A stretch of 41,680 nucleotides of DNA, taken from NCBI GenBank assembly GCA_015061085.1, contig SUXG01000019.1, forward strand, positions 1 to 41,680. Direction: 5' to 3'. Both the position numbers and the translations under genes were made by a program. Shown piece by piece: positions 1-8,508 of this stretch (position 1 is its first letter; every line of letters begins with the position of its first letter). The notes beneath the pieces were generated by a model, which saw only the letters and a program-made list of their open reading frames with translations, ran no database searches and was not told the origin of the DNA. The stretch is from Bacteroidales bacterium. GTDB taxonomy: Bacteria; Bacteroidota; Bacteroidia; Bacteroidales; Muribaculaceae.

Positions 1-2118
1 ACACTTGAAGGCATCAACAACGAAAGCGAAGATGCTTACTTCTGCAATACAACAATTCTCGGTGCATCAAGCATGGAGGCTACACTCAAACGTCCATTCG
101 GTAAGCTTCGTCTTGTAGCGGAAGACTATGATAAATTCCACGCCCTCGGTCTTGTAGTAGCAAATGTGAAAGTTACTTACGGCGGTGCAGTGGTAATGAA
201 CACACAATTTGATGCAAGCAAAAAAGCATTTGAAGGCACAGCGACAAGCAAGGTGTTTGAATTTGCGGGCGAAACATCATACAGCGAAGAAGCAAATAAG
301 GACACTAATGGTGTTTACACAGTGTTTACCGACTATCTTCCAGCAAGCGAAACAGGCGAAACTATGTATCCATTCACTATCGACGTGACATACAAAGATA
401 GCAAAGGTACTTACACTCGCACATTCTCACAAGATATCCCTGTTAAGCGCAACTATTTGACAACACTTCGCGGTAACTTCTTCACAACAGAAGCAGCCCT
501 CACCCTCACAGTCGATGAAATGTTCGATGGAGAAGAAGAATATGGCACTCAGGGTAATCTCTATATTGTTGACGCTCAGAACTCATTTGATGTGGTTATC
601 GAACAGATTAAAAATGATAAACCTGAATATGCAACAATAACATTGAAGGCTGATGCAACCCACATCACTAATGGCGGACATGGTTCAGATGATCTTTACA
701 ATGCAGGTGTTGCGAAACAAGTGACAATCAATGGTAATGGTCACACTCTTACATTCACAGGCGCAGGTGTAGGTGAGTTTGGTGTGAAAGATGGTCTTTT
801 GGTATTGAATGATTTGAATATCGTTGACAACTCAGTTTCTTACAATGAAGGAGCATGGGAACTTACATATCTTGAAATGGCTTCTGTTAAGGCTACTAAC
901 GTAAACTTTAAGGATGAAATTACACTTGAAGGTGAAGTTGCAGAATTCAAGGATTGTACTTTCTTGTCAAATGAAGAAAATGTGTACGCAGCATGGATTT
1001 CAAGCGGTAGCGTAGCATTTGAAAACTGCTATTTCACAGGCTATCGTGGTCTTAAGATGCACGAAGATTACGGCTCAGAAATTAAGAAAGTTGTAGTAAA
1101 TGAATGTGTATTTGAAAATATCACTAAGAAACCTGGTATCGCAATCGGTAATCTTAACAATGATACTGAAGTAGTGATTACAAACAATGAATTCATTTTG
1201 TGTCAACCTGGCGATCAAAATAAATACATTTACGAAACAGACACCGATGTTACAACATTTAACTTCACAGAAGAAAACAATGATGTAATCAGCAAAACTG
1301 AAACAATTGCAGATGCTACAGAATTGAAGGATGTATTGACATCAGCAGGTTTGGCAGGTGCAGGTAGCACAGTTATCAACATTACATCTGATATTGATAT
1401 GACAGGAATCGTATGGGAACCTGTTAATATTAATGGATATAATGGTGCTGACATTGTCTATGTAAATGGTAATAATCACAAAATAAAAGGTTTAACAGCA
1501 GGTCTCTTTAAAGGTGGTTTTGCCGGTGGTAGTGGTATAATCATCAACGACTTGACTATAGAAAACTCTACAATAGTAGCTAATAATACACAAGGTTATG
1601 GTGCATTTGTGGGATGTGCAGATTCAATGGATAAAATTGAATTGAACAACTGTCACTTGGTTAATTCATCTATCATTACTCCTAATGATGGTGCTAATGA
1701 ATCTCGTATCGGTGGTTTGATCGGTTGGACTGCAGGTTATGGCAATCCTAATGATGGTCCTGTAGATTCATACATCAATGTAAAGAACTGCTCTGTAGTA
1801 AATTGTACTTTGAAAGGAGCAGGTTCAATTGGTGCAATTGTTGGTCATGCAGGAGCTAATAAGGCAACTTATACCACAATTGAAAATTGCATAGTAAAGG
1901 ATTGTAATCTTTCTTCTACCGATGATGGTGGTTGGAGAGTCGGTGTTGTTGTAGGTACAGCAAACAATGGTCAATGTGTAATCAACAATATCACAGAAAG
2001 TGGTAATACATTGAGTCAAACAGGTAAAACAGCACCTGCAGGACAAAGCAATCTTTATGGTCGTTTTGTTCCAGCCAGCACAGGCACTTTGGTAATTGAC
2101 GGCGTAGCAATTAACTAA
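1..2118 (+). CDS. DUF6562-like surface lipoprotein with beta-helix C-terminus (5' partial)
   Basis: The reading frame is open from base 1, so the start lies upstream of the window. The first visible residues (TLEGINNESEDAYF) align with residue 138 onward of the paralogue at 5008-7380, so roughly 137 N-terminal residues, including the lipoprotein signal, are missing. The visible part begins inside the shared N-terminal domain, with the family signatures LKRPFGKLRLVAEDY and DIPVKRNYLTTLRGNFF. After about residue 190 the sequence becomes Asn/Thr/Gly-rich with short repeated strands (for example VVVNECVFENI, TIENCIVKDC) and GLUG-like turns (RIGGLIGWTAG, GSIGAIVGHAG), typical of a right-handed beta-helix. 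The likely role is a cell-surface adhesin or glycan-contacting protein; this is inference, as the substrate is unknown. It is the first visible member of a co-directional array of three. Confidence 0.85.
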   Translation, partial: TLEGINNESEDAYFCNTTILGASSMEATLKRPFGKLRLVAEDYDKFHALGLVVANVKVTYGGAVVMNTQFDASKKAFEGTATSKVFEFAGETSYSEEANKDTNGVYTVFTDYLPASETGETMYPFTIDVTYKDSKGTYTRTFSQDIPVKRNYLTTLRGNFFTTEAALTLTVDEMFDGEEEYGTQGNLYIVDAQNSFDVVIEQIKNDKPEYATITLKADATHITNGGHGSDDLYNAGVAKQVTINGNGHTLTFTGAGVGEFGVKDGLLVLNDLNIVDNSVSYNEGAWELTYLEMASVKATNVNFKDEITLEGEVAEFKDCTFLSNEENVYAAWISSGSVAFENCYFTGYRGLKMHEDYGSEIKKVVVNECVFENITKKPGIAIGNLNNDTEVVITNNEFILCQPGDQNKYIYETDTDVTTFNFTEENNDVISKTETIADATELKDVLTSAGLAGAGSTVINITSDIDMTGIVWEPVNINGYNGADIVYVNGNNHKIKGLTAGLFKGGFAGGSGIIINDLTIENSTIVANNTQGYGAFVGCADSMDKIELNNCHLVNSSIITPNDGANESRIGGLIGWTAGYGNPNDGPVDSYINVKNCSVVNCTLKGAGSIGAIVGHAGANKATYTTIENCIVKDCNLSSTDDGGWRVGVVVGTANNGQCVINNITESGNTLSQTGKTAPAGQSNLYGRFVPASTGTLVIDGVAIN

Positions 2119-2126
2119 ATCACAAA

Positions 2127-2170
2127 ATAGGGTTATGGGAGGTGAAACTCCCATGGCTCGCGAAGAAAAA
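2127..2170 (+). promoter_or_regulatory. Repeated hairpin element, copy A
   Basis: ATAGGG (2127-2132) is followed by a 7-bp hairpin: arm ATGGGAG (2135-2141), loop GTGAAA, arm CTCCCAT (2148-2154). Then comes a conserved tail, GGCTCGCGAAGAAAAA (2155-2170). It begins 8 nt after the stop of the upstream lipoprotein gene and its stem ends 46 nt before the ATG of the next. Two more copies follow the other two array genes. It is probably an RNA element in the 3' UTR or intercistronic region; the function is unknown. Confidence 0.7.
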
Positions 2171-2200
2171 TTAATAATAACAAATAACACGGTTAAATTT

Positions 2201-4882
2201 ATGAAGAAGTATTTATTCTCTGCACTTGCAATGGGTCTGATGTTGACCTCATGCCAAAGTGACGAGCCATTCGCACCCGGTGAAGGTGGCGAAAAACAGG
2301 TGACATTCACCCTTAATGTCCCCTGTGAGCTCGGTACTCGTGCCACAACAGGTAACAACTCAGAACTTGGTGGTTTTTCAAATAATCAGGGTGTAACTCG
2401 TTACTATACACTTGTGCTTGAAGCCAATGGTGATACTCAAATTTTGAAACAATCAAACGCTACTACAACAGCTACATTCACTCCGACAGTAGTGCTTGGT
2501 CGCAACTACACAATTACAGCATACGCATCTCTTGATGATAATGGTTCAATTGATGAAAAAGCAGACATCGAAGCTATTTCTGTACAAAAGAATTTCAATG
2601 ATGAAACAAAGGATGCTTATTTCCATACAACAACACATAACTTTGCAAATGGCGACCTTGAAACATTGTCTTTGAAGCGTCCATTCGGTAAGCTTCGCCT
2701 TCTTGCGACAGATTATAACGTAACTGATAATGCAAAACCAATTACAGACGTAAAGTCAGTTACAATTGAATATATTTCAGAAATTCCAAATCAGTTTGAT
2801 GCAGTAGATGGTATTTTTGATAATAAAGTTCAAATTGCTGCTTATACGTATGCTTGGACAAAAAATGGTTCAAATTATGAAAACTATTATAGCATGACTG
2901 ATGGTGCAATGCCTTTGTTTGCAGACTATATCCCTGCTAATGGAGGAGATAACCCAACATCATTTAAAGTTACAGTTACATACGGAAATAATGAAACATA
3001 TTCACGCATTTTCAATGATATTCCTGTTAAGCGCAATGCGTTGACAACGCTCAAGGGTGCTTTCTTCACTGCAGGTGCTGAAATCACAGTTGAGGTAGAT
3101 GATGCGTTTGATAATTCCGAAGCCGTAAACAAGAGCTTTGTGTCAACAGCTTCTCAACTCCAAGAAGCTATCAATAATGCGACTCCGGGTGAGACTACAG
3201 AAATCATTTTGGATGGTAACATTGACTTGACACAGCCTATCGTATTCGGTGCGCCACCAGTAAGCCCTGCTCCTGCTCAAACACGCTCAGAAGAAGCTAC
3301 TGCCGGCAACTACGTTCTTAACCTCAACGGCAAGGCTATCGTTGGTAGAGTACCAAAATCAGTAGGTCATGTAATTGAAATTAGACCGGGTGCAACTTTG
3401 AAAGTGATTGGTGGTGAAATTTCATCAACTGCTGCTAATGGTGGTTCTGCAATCTATAATGAAGGTATTTTAGAGGTTGATGGCACAACAATCGTAGGTG
3501 CATCAGTCCGAGAAAACGAAGGTTGGCCATCATATCCAATCAATAACTATAGCAACATGACTTTGAAGAATGTAACTATCACAGGCTATCAAGGCGCGAT
3601 TGCTTGTAATAGTGCAGGTACTACAACTCTCGAAAATTGTACTATCAATAAGGAATATTTGAATACTTCAAGCCATGTGTTCTATATTAATAATGCAGAT
3701 GCCAATGTTGTAGTTAACAGTGGTACATACACTCACAAAGGTATGGATGGCTCGTTGGCATACGTAAATAAAGGCTCAATTACTGTTAATGGTGGTACAT
3801 TCTCAGCATCAAATGGCGGTTATGGTATGGCTGCTTTAGCAAATGGCTCAATTACTGTAAATGATGGTACATTTGAAGCCGGATTTATTGATTGGGGTGG
3901 TAATATCACATTAAAAGGTGGTGAATTTGCAGCAAAACCTGATGATAAGTGGATTTCAGAGGAGAAAGCTTTTGCACAAAACGTAAACGGAAAGTGGGAA
4001 GTAGTTAATGCAGTTGCTAAGGTTGGTAGCAAGGGATATGCAACTATTGACGACGCTATTGCGAACTGGACACACAACACTACTCTTACTTTGCTTAATG
4101 ATGTGGAACTTAGCGATGTTGTAACCCTCAAATCTACAGAGCACCACACCCTCAATCTCGGCACATATACAATGACTGCCGCAAGTGGCAAAAACGCATT
4201 TGTGATTAAAGCTTGTGGTAATGGTTCTGCAGAGCGTACTGCAATCACTATCAATGCAGATGCTTCAAATCCAGGTGGTATCAATGCAGGAAATAAGTGT
4301 ATAGTATATTACAAGTATGCAGATGGTGGCATAACAACCGAAGACCGACCGATTATAAAGATTAATGGTGGTGTATTTACCGGTAGCACAAATGCTTGGG
4401 GTACTGCTGGCATTTACACAATTGGTACTGCAGCACGTAAGTGTGCAACTCTCAACATTAGTGGTGGTACGTTCAATTGCTCAATCAATGGCTCAGGTAA
4501 ATCTAAGTTGTTGATTTCAGGTGGTACGTTCAACTATAGTGTGGGCTCACAAGGTGACTCTACAGCTCTCCGTTTGATTTGGGGTGGTAAGTTTAAGACT
4601 CTTGGATTTATGACTGCTGATTCAAATAATACTAAATTCTGGTTTGGTACATCAATGGGAAATAGCAATGTTGGTTTGTATATTGATGATAATAATTATT
4701 TGGTTGTTGGAGGTCCGGTTATTACAGAATTCGGTGATAAGTTTGCAGCAAAGGCAACAAATTATAGCGAGTGGAGTTCGTATTTGAAGTATAGTAGCGC
4801 AGCAACCTATGGTTTGTACTACACTAATGCAGATATGGCTATCGCGAAGCATGGTGCAGCTAATGTTGAAGCAAAACAATAA
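2201..4882 (+). CDS. DUF6562-like surface lipoprotein with beta-helix C-terminus
   Basis: The protein is 893 residues long. I start it at ATG 2201 because this opens a clean lipoprotein signal (MKKYLFSALAMGLMLTSC, lipid-accepting Cys18) identical in style to the paralogue at 5008. An in-frame ATG at 2135 would add 22 residues, but it lies inside the conserved hairpin element. QSDE just after the Cys resembles Bacteroidota surface-export signals. A TRA motif near residue 46, as in fimbrillin-like lipoproteins, opens the shared domain (about residues 25-310, with LKRPFGKLRLLATDY and DIPVKRNALTTLKGAFF). The remainder is a repetitive beta-helix with many NGGTF and SGGTF turns. It is probably displayed on the outer membrane. 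No catalytic motif is visible, so adhesion or substrate contact is only a guess. Confidence 0.85.
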   Translation: MKKYLFSALAMGLMLTSCQSDEPFAPGEGGEKQVTFTLNVPCELGTRATTGNNSELGGFSNNQGVTRYYTLVLEANGDTQILKQSNATTTATFTPTVVLGRNYTITAYASLDDNGSIDEKADIEAISVQKNFNDETKDAYFHTTTHNFANGDLETLSLKRPFGKLRLLATDYNVTDNAKPITDVKSVTIEYISEIPNQFDAVDGIFDNKVQIAAYTYAWTKNGSNYENYYSMTDGAMPLFADYIPANGGDNPTSFKVTVTYGNNETYSRIFNDIPVKRNALTTLKGAFFTAGAEITVEVDDAFDNSEAVNKSFVSTASQLQEAINNATPGETTEIILDGNIDLTQPIVFGAPPVSPAPAQTRSEEATAGNYVLNLNGKAIVGRVPKSVGHVIEIRPGATLKVIGGEISSTAANGGSAIYNEGILEVDGTTIVGASVRENEGWPSYPINNYSNMTLKNVTITGYQGAIACNSAGTTTLENCTINKEYLNTSSHVFYINNADANVVVNSGTYTHKGMDGSLAYVNKGSITVNGGTFSASNGGYGMAALANGSITVNDGTFEAGFIDWGGNITLKGGEFAAKPDDKWISEEKAFAQNVNGKWEVVNAVAKVGSKGYATIDDAIANWTHNTTLTLLNDVELSDVVTLKSTEHHTLNLGTYTMTAASGKNAFVIKACGNGSAERTAITINADASNPGGINAGNKCIVYYKYADGGITTEDRPIIKINGGVFTGSTNAWGTAGIYTIGTAARKCATLNISGGTFNCSINGSGKSKLLISGGTFNYSVGSQGDSTALRLIWGGKFKTLGFMTADSNNTKFWFGTSMGNSNVGLYIDDNNYLVVGGPVITEFGDKFAAKATNYSEWSSYLKYSSAATYGLYYTNADMAIAKHGAANVEAKQ

Positions 4883-4925
4883 TATAGCACTCAAATCAGA
4901 CTAATTTGAAAGTCTATAAAGCTAA

Positions 4926-4970
4926 ATAGGGTTATGGGAGATGAAACTCCCATAGCTCGCGAAGAAAAAG
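4926..4970 (+). promoter_or_regulatory. Repeated hairpin element, copy B
   Basis: ATAGGG (4926-4931) is followed by arm ATGGGAG (4934-4940), loop ATGAAA, arm CTCCCAT (4947-4953), and the tail AGCTCGCGAAGAAAAAG (4954-4970). The stem is identical to copy A; the loop differs at one base. The stem ends 54 nt before the ATG at 5008. A separate weak hairpin (TCAAAT 4891-4896 with ATTTGA 4904-4909) lies between the upstream stop codon and this element. Confidence 0.7.
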
Positions 4971-5007
4971 ATAAACGTTAATTAAAAATTTTTTAAACAA
5001 AAGAGTT

Positions 5008-7380
5008 ATGAAGAAGTTTTTATTTCCGGCTTTCGCATTAGGTCTATTGATGACTTCATGCCAAAGCGACGAGCCGATGATGAACGGTCTCGGAGAAGAA
5101 CAACAAGTTTCATTCACAGTGAGTCTTCCTGATGTAGCATCGACACGTGCAGCAGGTGGCACAAATTCAGCACTTGGTGGTGTTAGCAACAACGTTGGTG
5201 AAAACGTTACATTCAATGTAGCACTCTACCTTGACGGTCGTTTGGTGTATGCCGACAATGAGATAGTACCGTCAACAGGCAACCACACATCAGCAACATT
5301 CGAGCCAACACTTGTGATCGGCGAAAACTACCAATTGGTGGCATTTGCAGAATTTGATGGAGATGCGACAGCAACAGGAGAAGGCGTAAATCCAGCCACA
5401 AACATGGGACTTATCGCCATCGAGTCAGGCATCAACAATGAGAAGAATGACGAATATTTCGTGACAACAACAGTTACAGCAGCACCAAAATTGTCAGCTG
5501 AATTGAAACGTCCATACGGTAAACTTCGTCTTATCGCAGAAGACCTTGCAGAAGCAGAGCGTCAATTCGGTGATAAGGTTGAAAGCGTAGAAGTGACTTA
5601 CAAGCACACTCGCCCTACTAACTTCAACGTGATCGTCGGCACATTCGACCCAGCATTCACAGCGGCAGAACAAACATTTGAAGCACTTTATGGTGTATAT
5701 GGAGCAGACACAGATGCGTCACGCACAATCTTTGTTGACTACATTCCTGGCAAGTTTGATGGTTCAGACGTAATGATGCCATTCACAATTGAAGTTAAGT
5801 TTGCCAACGGCAAGACATATACTCGCAGTTTCACACAAGATATTCCAGTGCGTCGTAACTGGTTGACAACATTGAAGGGTCGCTTGTTTACAATGGATTC
5901 AGAATTGACACTCACAATCGAAGAAAACTTCGACGGCGAAATCAACAAAGAAATCGGTCAATGGGATGGTAATGTATCAAATGATGTTCAACAAGATGCA
6001 AATGGTAATTATTTGATTACATCAGGTAATGACCTTGCTTGGGTAGCAGCACAAGTAAATGCAGGTACAGAAACATTTGCTAAAAAAACATTAATTCTTA
6101 CAGAAGATATAAATCTTAATAATGTAGCATGGACTCCAATCGGTGTTGAAGCAAATACTAATAAATCATTCCAAGGTACATTTGACGGTCAAAATCATAC
6201 AATCAGTAATCTAAATGTAGATGTTGCCGGTCGTCCTGCAGGTCTTTTCGGACATGTAATAGGACATGGCGTAAAACCGGTAATTAAGAATGTAAAAATT
6301 GATGGAGCCAAGGTTAGTGGCGCAGCATCAGTAGGAACTGTTGTTGGATCATTAAATTGTGCAACAATTGAAAATTGTTATGTAAATAATGCAGAAGTTG
6401 TGGCAATTCCAAAAACTCGAGCAATATATGAGGACGATGGTAATAATGCCGGAGGTCTTGTTGGTTATGCAATAGGAGAAGGAGCAACTTCTTATGTAGT
6501 AAATAACAAAGTAGAAAATTCTACAATTACAGCATATAGAGATTTAGGTGGTGTAATAGGAACTGCAGGAACAAATGTTGAAATTGAAAACAATGTAGTC
6601 TATGGTGTTAGAGTGATTGTAAATCGTGATGGCATCGATGCAGAAGGTACTCCTAAGGCAGAGAACGCCGGAATGATTGTAGGTAGAAACTTAACAGGAA
6701 AAGAAATCGACGGCAATAATGAAACAGTGTTGCCGGTTGCTACTGCAGACGAATTAAAAGAAGCATTGGAAAATGGTGAAGATGTTGTTCTTGTAGAAAA
6801 TATTGCAATAGCAAAAGAAGATGCAGGTACTAATGGCTATGGTGCTACCGGTATCAATGTATTAAATGGTCAAACAATTGATGGCGGAGGAAATGATATT
6901 TCTGTAGATGCATGGAGAACATGGGACTCAGCAATTAATACAACCGGTGGTTTAATCAAGAATATAAATGTTACTGGTGGTATGCGTGGAATCTTTGTTA
7001 ATCACAATAGCACGTTTGCCGATAAAGTTGTGCTTGATAATGTAACAATTGATGGTACAATTTACACCATTTCTTGTGACCAAGCCTCTAAAAAAGGATT
7101 AGATGCATATAATTCTACATTTAACGGTTGGACATCTTATGCAGCGACAATAGGTGACGTTAAATTTACTAATTGTTTCTTTGGTGAAGGTCAAGGTTAT
7201 GCATACTGTCGTCCATATGCTCCAACAAAATTTGTAGGTTGTGAATTTGAAGCAGGATTTGTAATAGATGCACGTGCAAAGGTTATATTCGAAAACTGTA
7301 CACTTGGTGGAGTGGCATTAACAGCAGATAATCTTTCAACACTTGTTACAAGCAATATTGCTAATGCAACAGTGAAATAA
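5008..7380 (+). CDS. DUF6562-like surface lipoprotein with GLUG/beta-helix C-terminus
   Basis: The 790-residue protein is the last member of the array. It has a lipoprotein signal (MKKFLFPAFALGLLMTSC) followed by QSDEP, which fits surface export, then STRAAGG and the shared N-terminal domain with ELKRPYGKLRLIAEDL and DIPVRRNWLTTLKGRLF (about residues 25-310). The C-terminal half has a GLUG-type pattern (TIENCYVNNAEV, NNAGGLVGYAIGEG, DLGGVIGTAGTN) and ends in a beta-helix-like stretch (VDAWRTWDSAINTTGGLIKNI). The three proteins keep the N-terminal domain but have largely unrelated C-terminal parts, which suggests modular exchange. No enzyme motif is seen; adhesion or surface binding is inferred. 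Confidence 0.85.
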   Translation: MKKFLFPAFALGLLMTSCQSDEPMMNGLGEEQQVSFTVSLPDVASTRAAGGTNSALGGVSNNVGENVTFNVALYLDGRLVYADNEIVPSTGNHTSATFEPTLVIGENYQLVAFAEFDGDATATGEGVNPATNMGLIAIESGINNEKNDEYFVTTTVTAAPKLSAELKRPYGKLRLIAEDLAEAERQFGDKVESVEVTYKHTRPTNFNVIVGTFDPAFTAAEQTFEALYGVYGADTDASRTIFVDYIPGKFDGSDVMMPFTIEVKFANGKTYTRSFTQDIPVRRNWLTTLKGRLFTMDSELTLTIEENFDGEINKEIGQWDGNVSNDVQQDANGNYLITSGNDLAWVAAQVNAGTETFAKKTLILTEDINLNNVAWTPIGVEANTNKSFQGTFDGQNHTISNLNVDVAGRPAGLFGHVIGHGVKPVIKNVKIDGAKVSGAASVGTVVGSLNCATIENCYVNNAEVVAIPKTRAIYEDDGNNAGGLVGYAIGEGATSYVVNNKVENSTITAYRDLGGVIGTAGTNVEIENNVVYGVRVIVNRDGIDAEGTPKAENAGMIVGRNLTGKEIDGNNETVLPVATADELKEALENGEDVVLVENIAIAKEDAGTNGYGATGINVLNGQTIDGGGNDISVDAWRTWDSAINTTGGLIKNINVTGGMRGIFVNHNSTFADKVVLDNVTIDGTIYTISCDQASKKGLDAYNSTFNGWTSYAATIGDVKFTNCFFGEGQGYAYCRPYAPTKFVGCEFEAGFVIDARAKVIFENCTLGGVALTADNLSTLVTSNIANATVK

Positions 7381-7391
7381 TCACAGATTAC

Positions 7392-7426
7392 ATAGGGCAG
7401 TGGAGGATGAAACCTCCATTGCTCGC
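7392..7426 (+). promoter_or_regulatory. Repeated hairpin element, copy C (compensated stem)
   Basis: ATAGGG (7392-7397), arm GTGGAGG (7400-7406), loop ATGAAA, arm CCTCCAT (7413-7419), then GCTCGC (7421-7426). Relative to copies A and B, two inner base pairs changed on both arms and still pair, and the terminal A-T became G-T. It starts 11 nt after the stop of the last array gene. No paralogue follows, only a terminator, so the element travels with gene 3' ends rather than with starts. Confidence 0.65.
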
Positions 7427-7446
7427 AAAATAACTTTCATATAAAT

Positions 7447-7484
7447 AATAAGAGTATGCATGAAGCATGCTCTTATTTGTTGTG
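7447..7484 (+). terminator. Strong intrinsic terminator ending the lipoprotein array
   Basis: Arms AATAAGAGTATGC (7447-7459) and GCATGCTCTTATT (7465-7477) form 13 pairs including one G-T, with loop ATGAA, followed by TTGTTG. This separates the array from the translation genes downstream. Confidence 0.8.
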
Positions 7485-7596
7485 TGTGATTAGTATGCTA
7501 AAGGCGAGTATATGTAGTGTTTGGGTGCATGTTGTTGCTAAAAATAGGGCAAGAGAAGGAATATTTAATAAAAAATAGAATAAGGGTATTGAAATA

Positions 7597-7628
7597 TTTG
7601 TCTATGTTGCAGAAAATGACTAATTTTG
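7597..7628 (+). promoter_or_regulatory. Bacteroidota-type promoter for rplY
   Basis: TTTG (7597-7600), a 20-nt spacer, then TAATTTTG (7621-7628) match the Bacteroidota housekeeping consensus TTTG/TAnnTTTG exactly. Predicted transcription start is near 7634, giving an unusually long leader of about 130 nt before the rplY ATG. Confidence 0.7.
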
Positions 7629-7633
7629 CACCG

Positions 7634-7764
7634 CTTTTTAGGCGCGAAAGTGTGATGGGAAATCTGTTGCAGATCCGGGATTGACTGTCGAATGGCAGGC
7701 CGGTGATGTAGCTCTTCGCAATTAAGAGCAAAAACTTATTTTGAGTAACACAAAAAAATTAAAA
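7634..7764 (+). promoter_or_regulatory. Structured 5' leader of rplY
   Basis: About 130 nt lie between the predicted start and the ATG. I see hairpins ATCTG with CAGAT (loop TTG), CTGTC with GGCAG (loop GAAT) enclosed by CCGG with CCGG, and GCTCTT with AAGAGC about 35 nt before the start codon. There is no U-run after the last hairpin, so it is not a plain terminator. A ribosomal-protein autoregulatory leader is a reasonable inference. The stretch from the array terminator (7484) to the promoter holds no gene I can support. Confidence 0.4.
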
Positions 7765-8421
7765 ATGAAAAGATTTGAATTAAACGCTATGCCACGCGTA
7801 GAAGGTGGCAAAAAAGCACTTAAGGCACTTCGTGCTGAAGGTTGCATTCCGGCTGTTTTGAATGGAGGAAAAGTGGTAGAACTTCCATACGCAGGTACAC
7901 TTGCGGCTGGCGAAAAAGTAATCGAAATCGAACGTGGTCGTGGTATTATCGTTACAGACATCGCTGTAAAGTTGGATGATGTTCGTAAACTTGTCTATAC
8001 ACCGGACATCTTCGAAGTTGAAATGACTATCAATGGTGAAAAGAAAATGGTTGTAATGAAAGACCTTCAATTCCAACCGGTAAAAGATACTATTCTTCAC
8101 ATTGACTTCCTCGAAGTATATCCAGACAAACCAATCGTAATGGAAGTGCCTGTTAAGATTGAAGGTCACGCAGAGGGTGTTAAAGCCGGTGGTAAGCTTA
8201 CAATGAACATGCGTAAGCTCAAAGTAAAAGCTTGCTATACAGAAATTCCGGAACGCCTTGTTATCAATGTAGATAAACTTGGTCTTGGTAAATCAATGCA
8301 AGTTGGTGAACTTCATTTCGAAGGCCTTGAATTGATGAATGCGAAGAATGCAGTCGTATGTGCAGTTCAATTGACACGTGCTGCTCGTGGTGCTGCAGCA
8401 GCTGCTAACGCAGGTAAGTAA
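7765..8421 (+). CDS. rplY: 50S ribosomal protein L25 (CTC/TL5-type)
   Basis: This 218-residue protein binds 5S rRNA in the central protuberance of the large subunit. The length fits the two-domain CTC form: an N-terminal L25 domain (about residues 1-90, MKRFELNAMPR, GCIPAVLNGG, LQFQPVKDTILHIDFLEV) and a C-terminal beta domain (about residues 95-190, PVKIEGHAEGVKAGGKL), ending in an Ala-rich tail. I use ATG 7765 instead of a TTG at 7741, because MKRFEL is where the family begins and the TTG would add a non-conserved lysine-rich stretch. It has its own promoter and structured leader, and a terminator-like hairpin separates it from pth. Confidence 0.95.
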   Translation: MKRFELNAMPRVEGGKKALKALRAEGCIPAVLNGGKVVELPYAGTLAAGEKVIEIERGRGIIVTDIAVKLDDVRKLVYTPDIFEVEMTINGEKKMVVMKDLQFQPVKDTILHIDFLEVYPDKPIVMEVPVKIEGHAEGVKAGGKLTMNMRKLKVKACYTEIPERLVINVDKLGLGKSMQVGELHFEGLELMNAKNAVVCAVQLTRAARGAAAAANAGK

Positions 8422-8447
8422 TCAATCTTAGCAACCAAAAAGAAACA

Positions 8448-8485
8448 ATGGTAGGGGTTGGATTTCCGATCTCTACCATATTTTT
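8448..8485 (+). terminator. Intrinsic terminator between rplY and pth
   Basis: Arms ATGGTAGGGGTTGG (8448-8461) and CCGATCTCTACCAT (8466-8479) form 14 pairs including several G-U, with loop ATTT, followed by ATTTTT. It lies 23 nt before the pth ATG, so it may act as a partial terminator rather than a full stop. Confidence 0.65.
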
Positions 8486-8508
8486 AAAACAAAAACTTCA
8501 GATAAGGA

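Noticed and set aside
2135..2200. N-terminal extension of the second lipoprotein from ATG 2135
   Set aside because: It would bury the lipoprotein signal and lies in the conserved hairpin element; the paralogue at 5008 has a stop in that frame.
7741..7764. TTG start for L25
   Set aside because: The added residues are not part of the L25 family; ATG 7765 gives the usual N-terminus.
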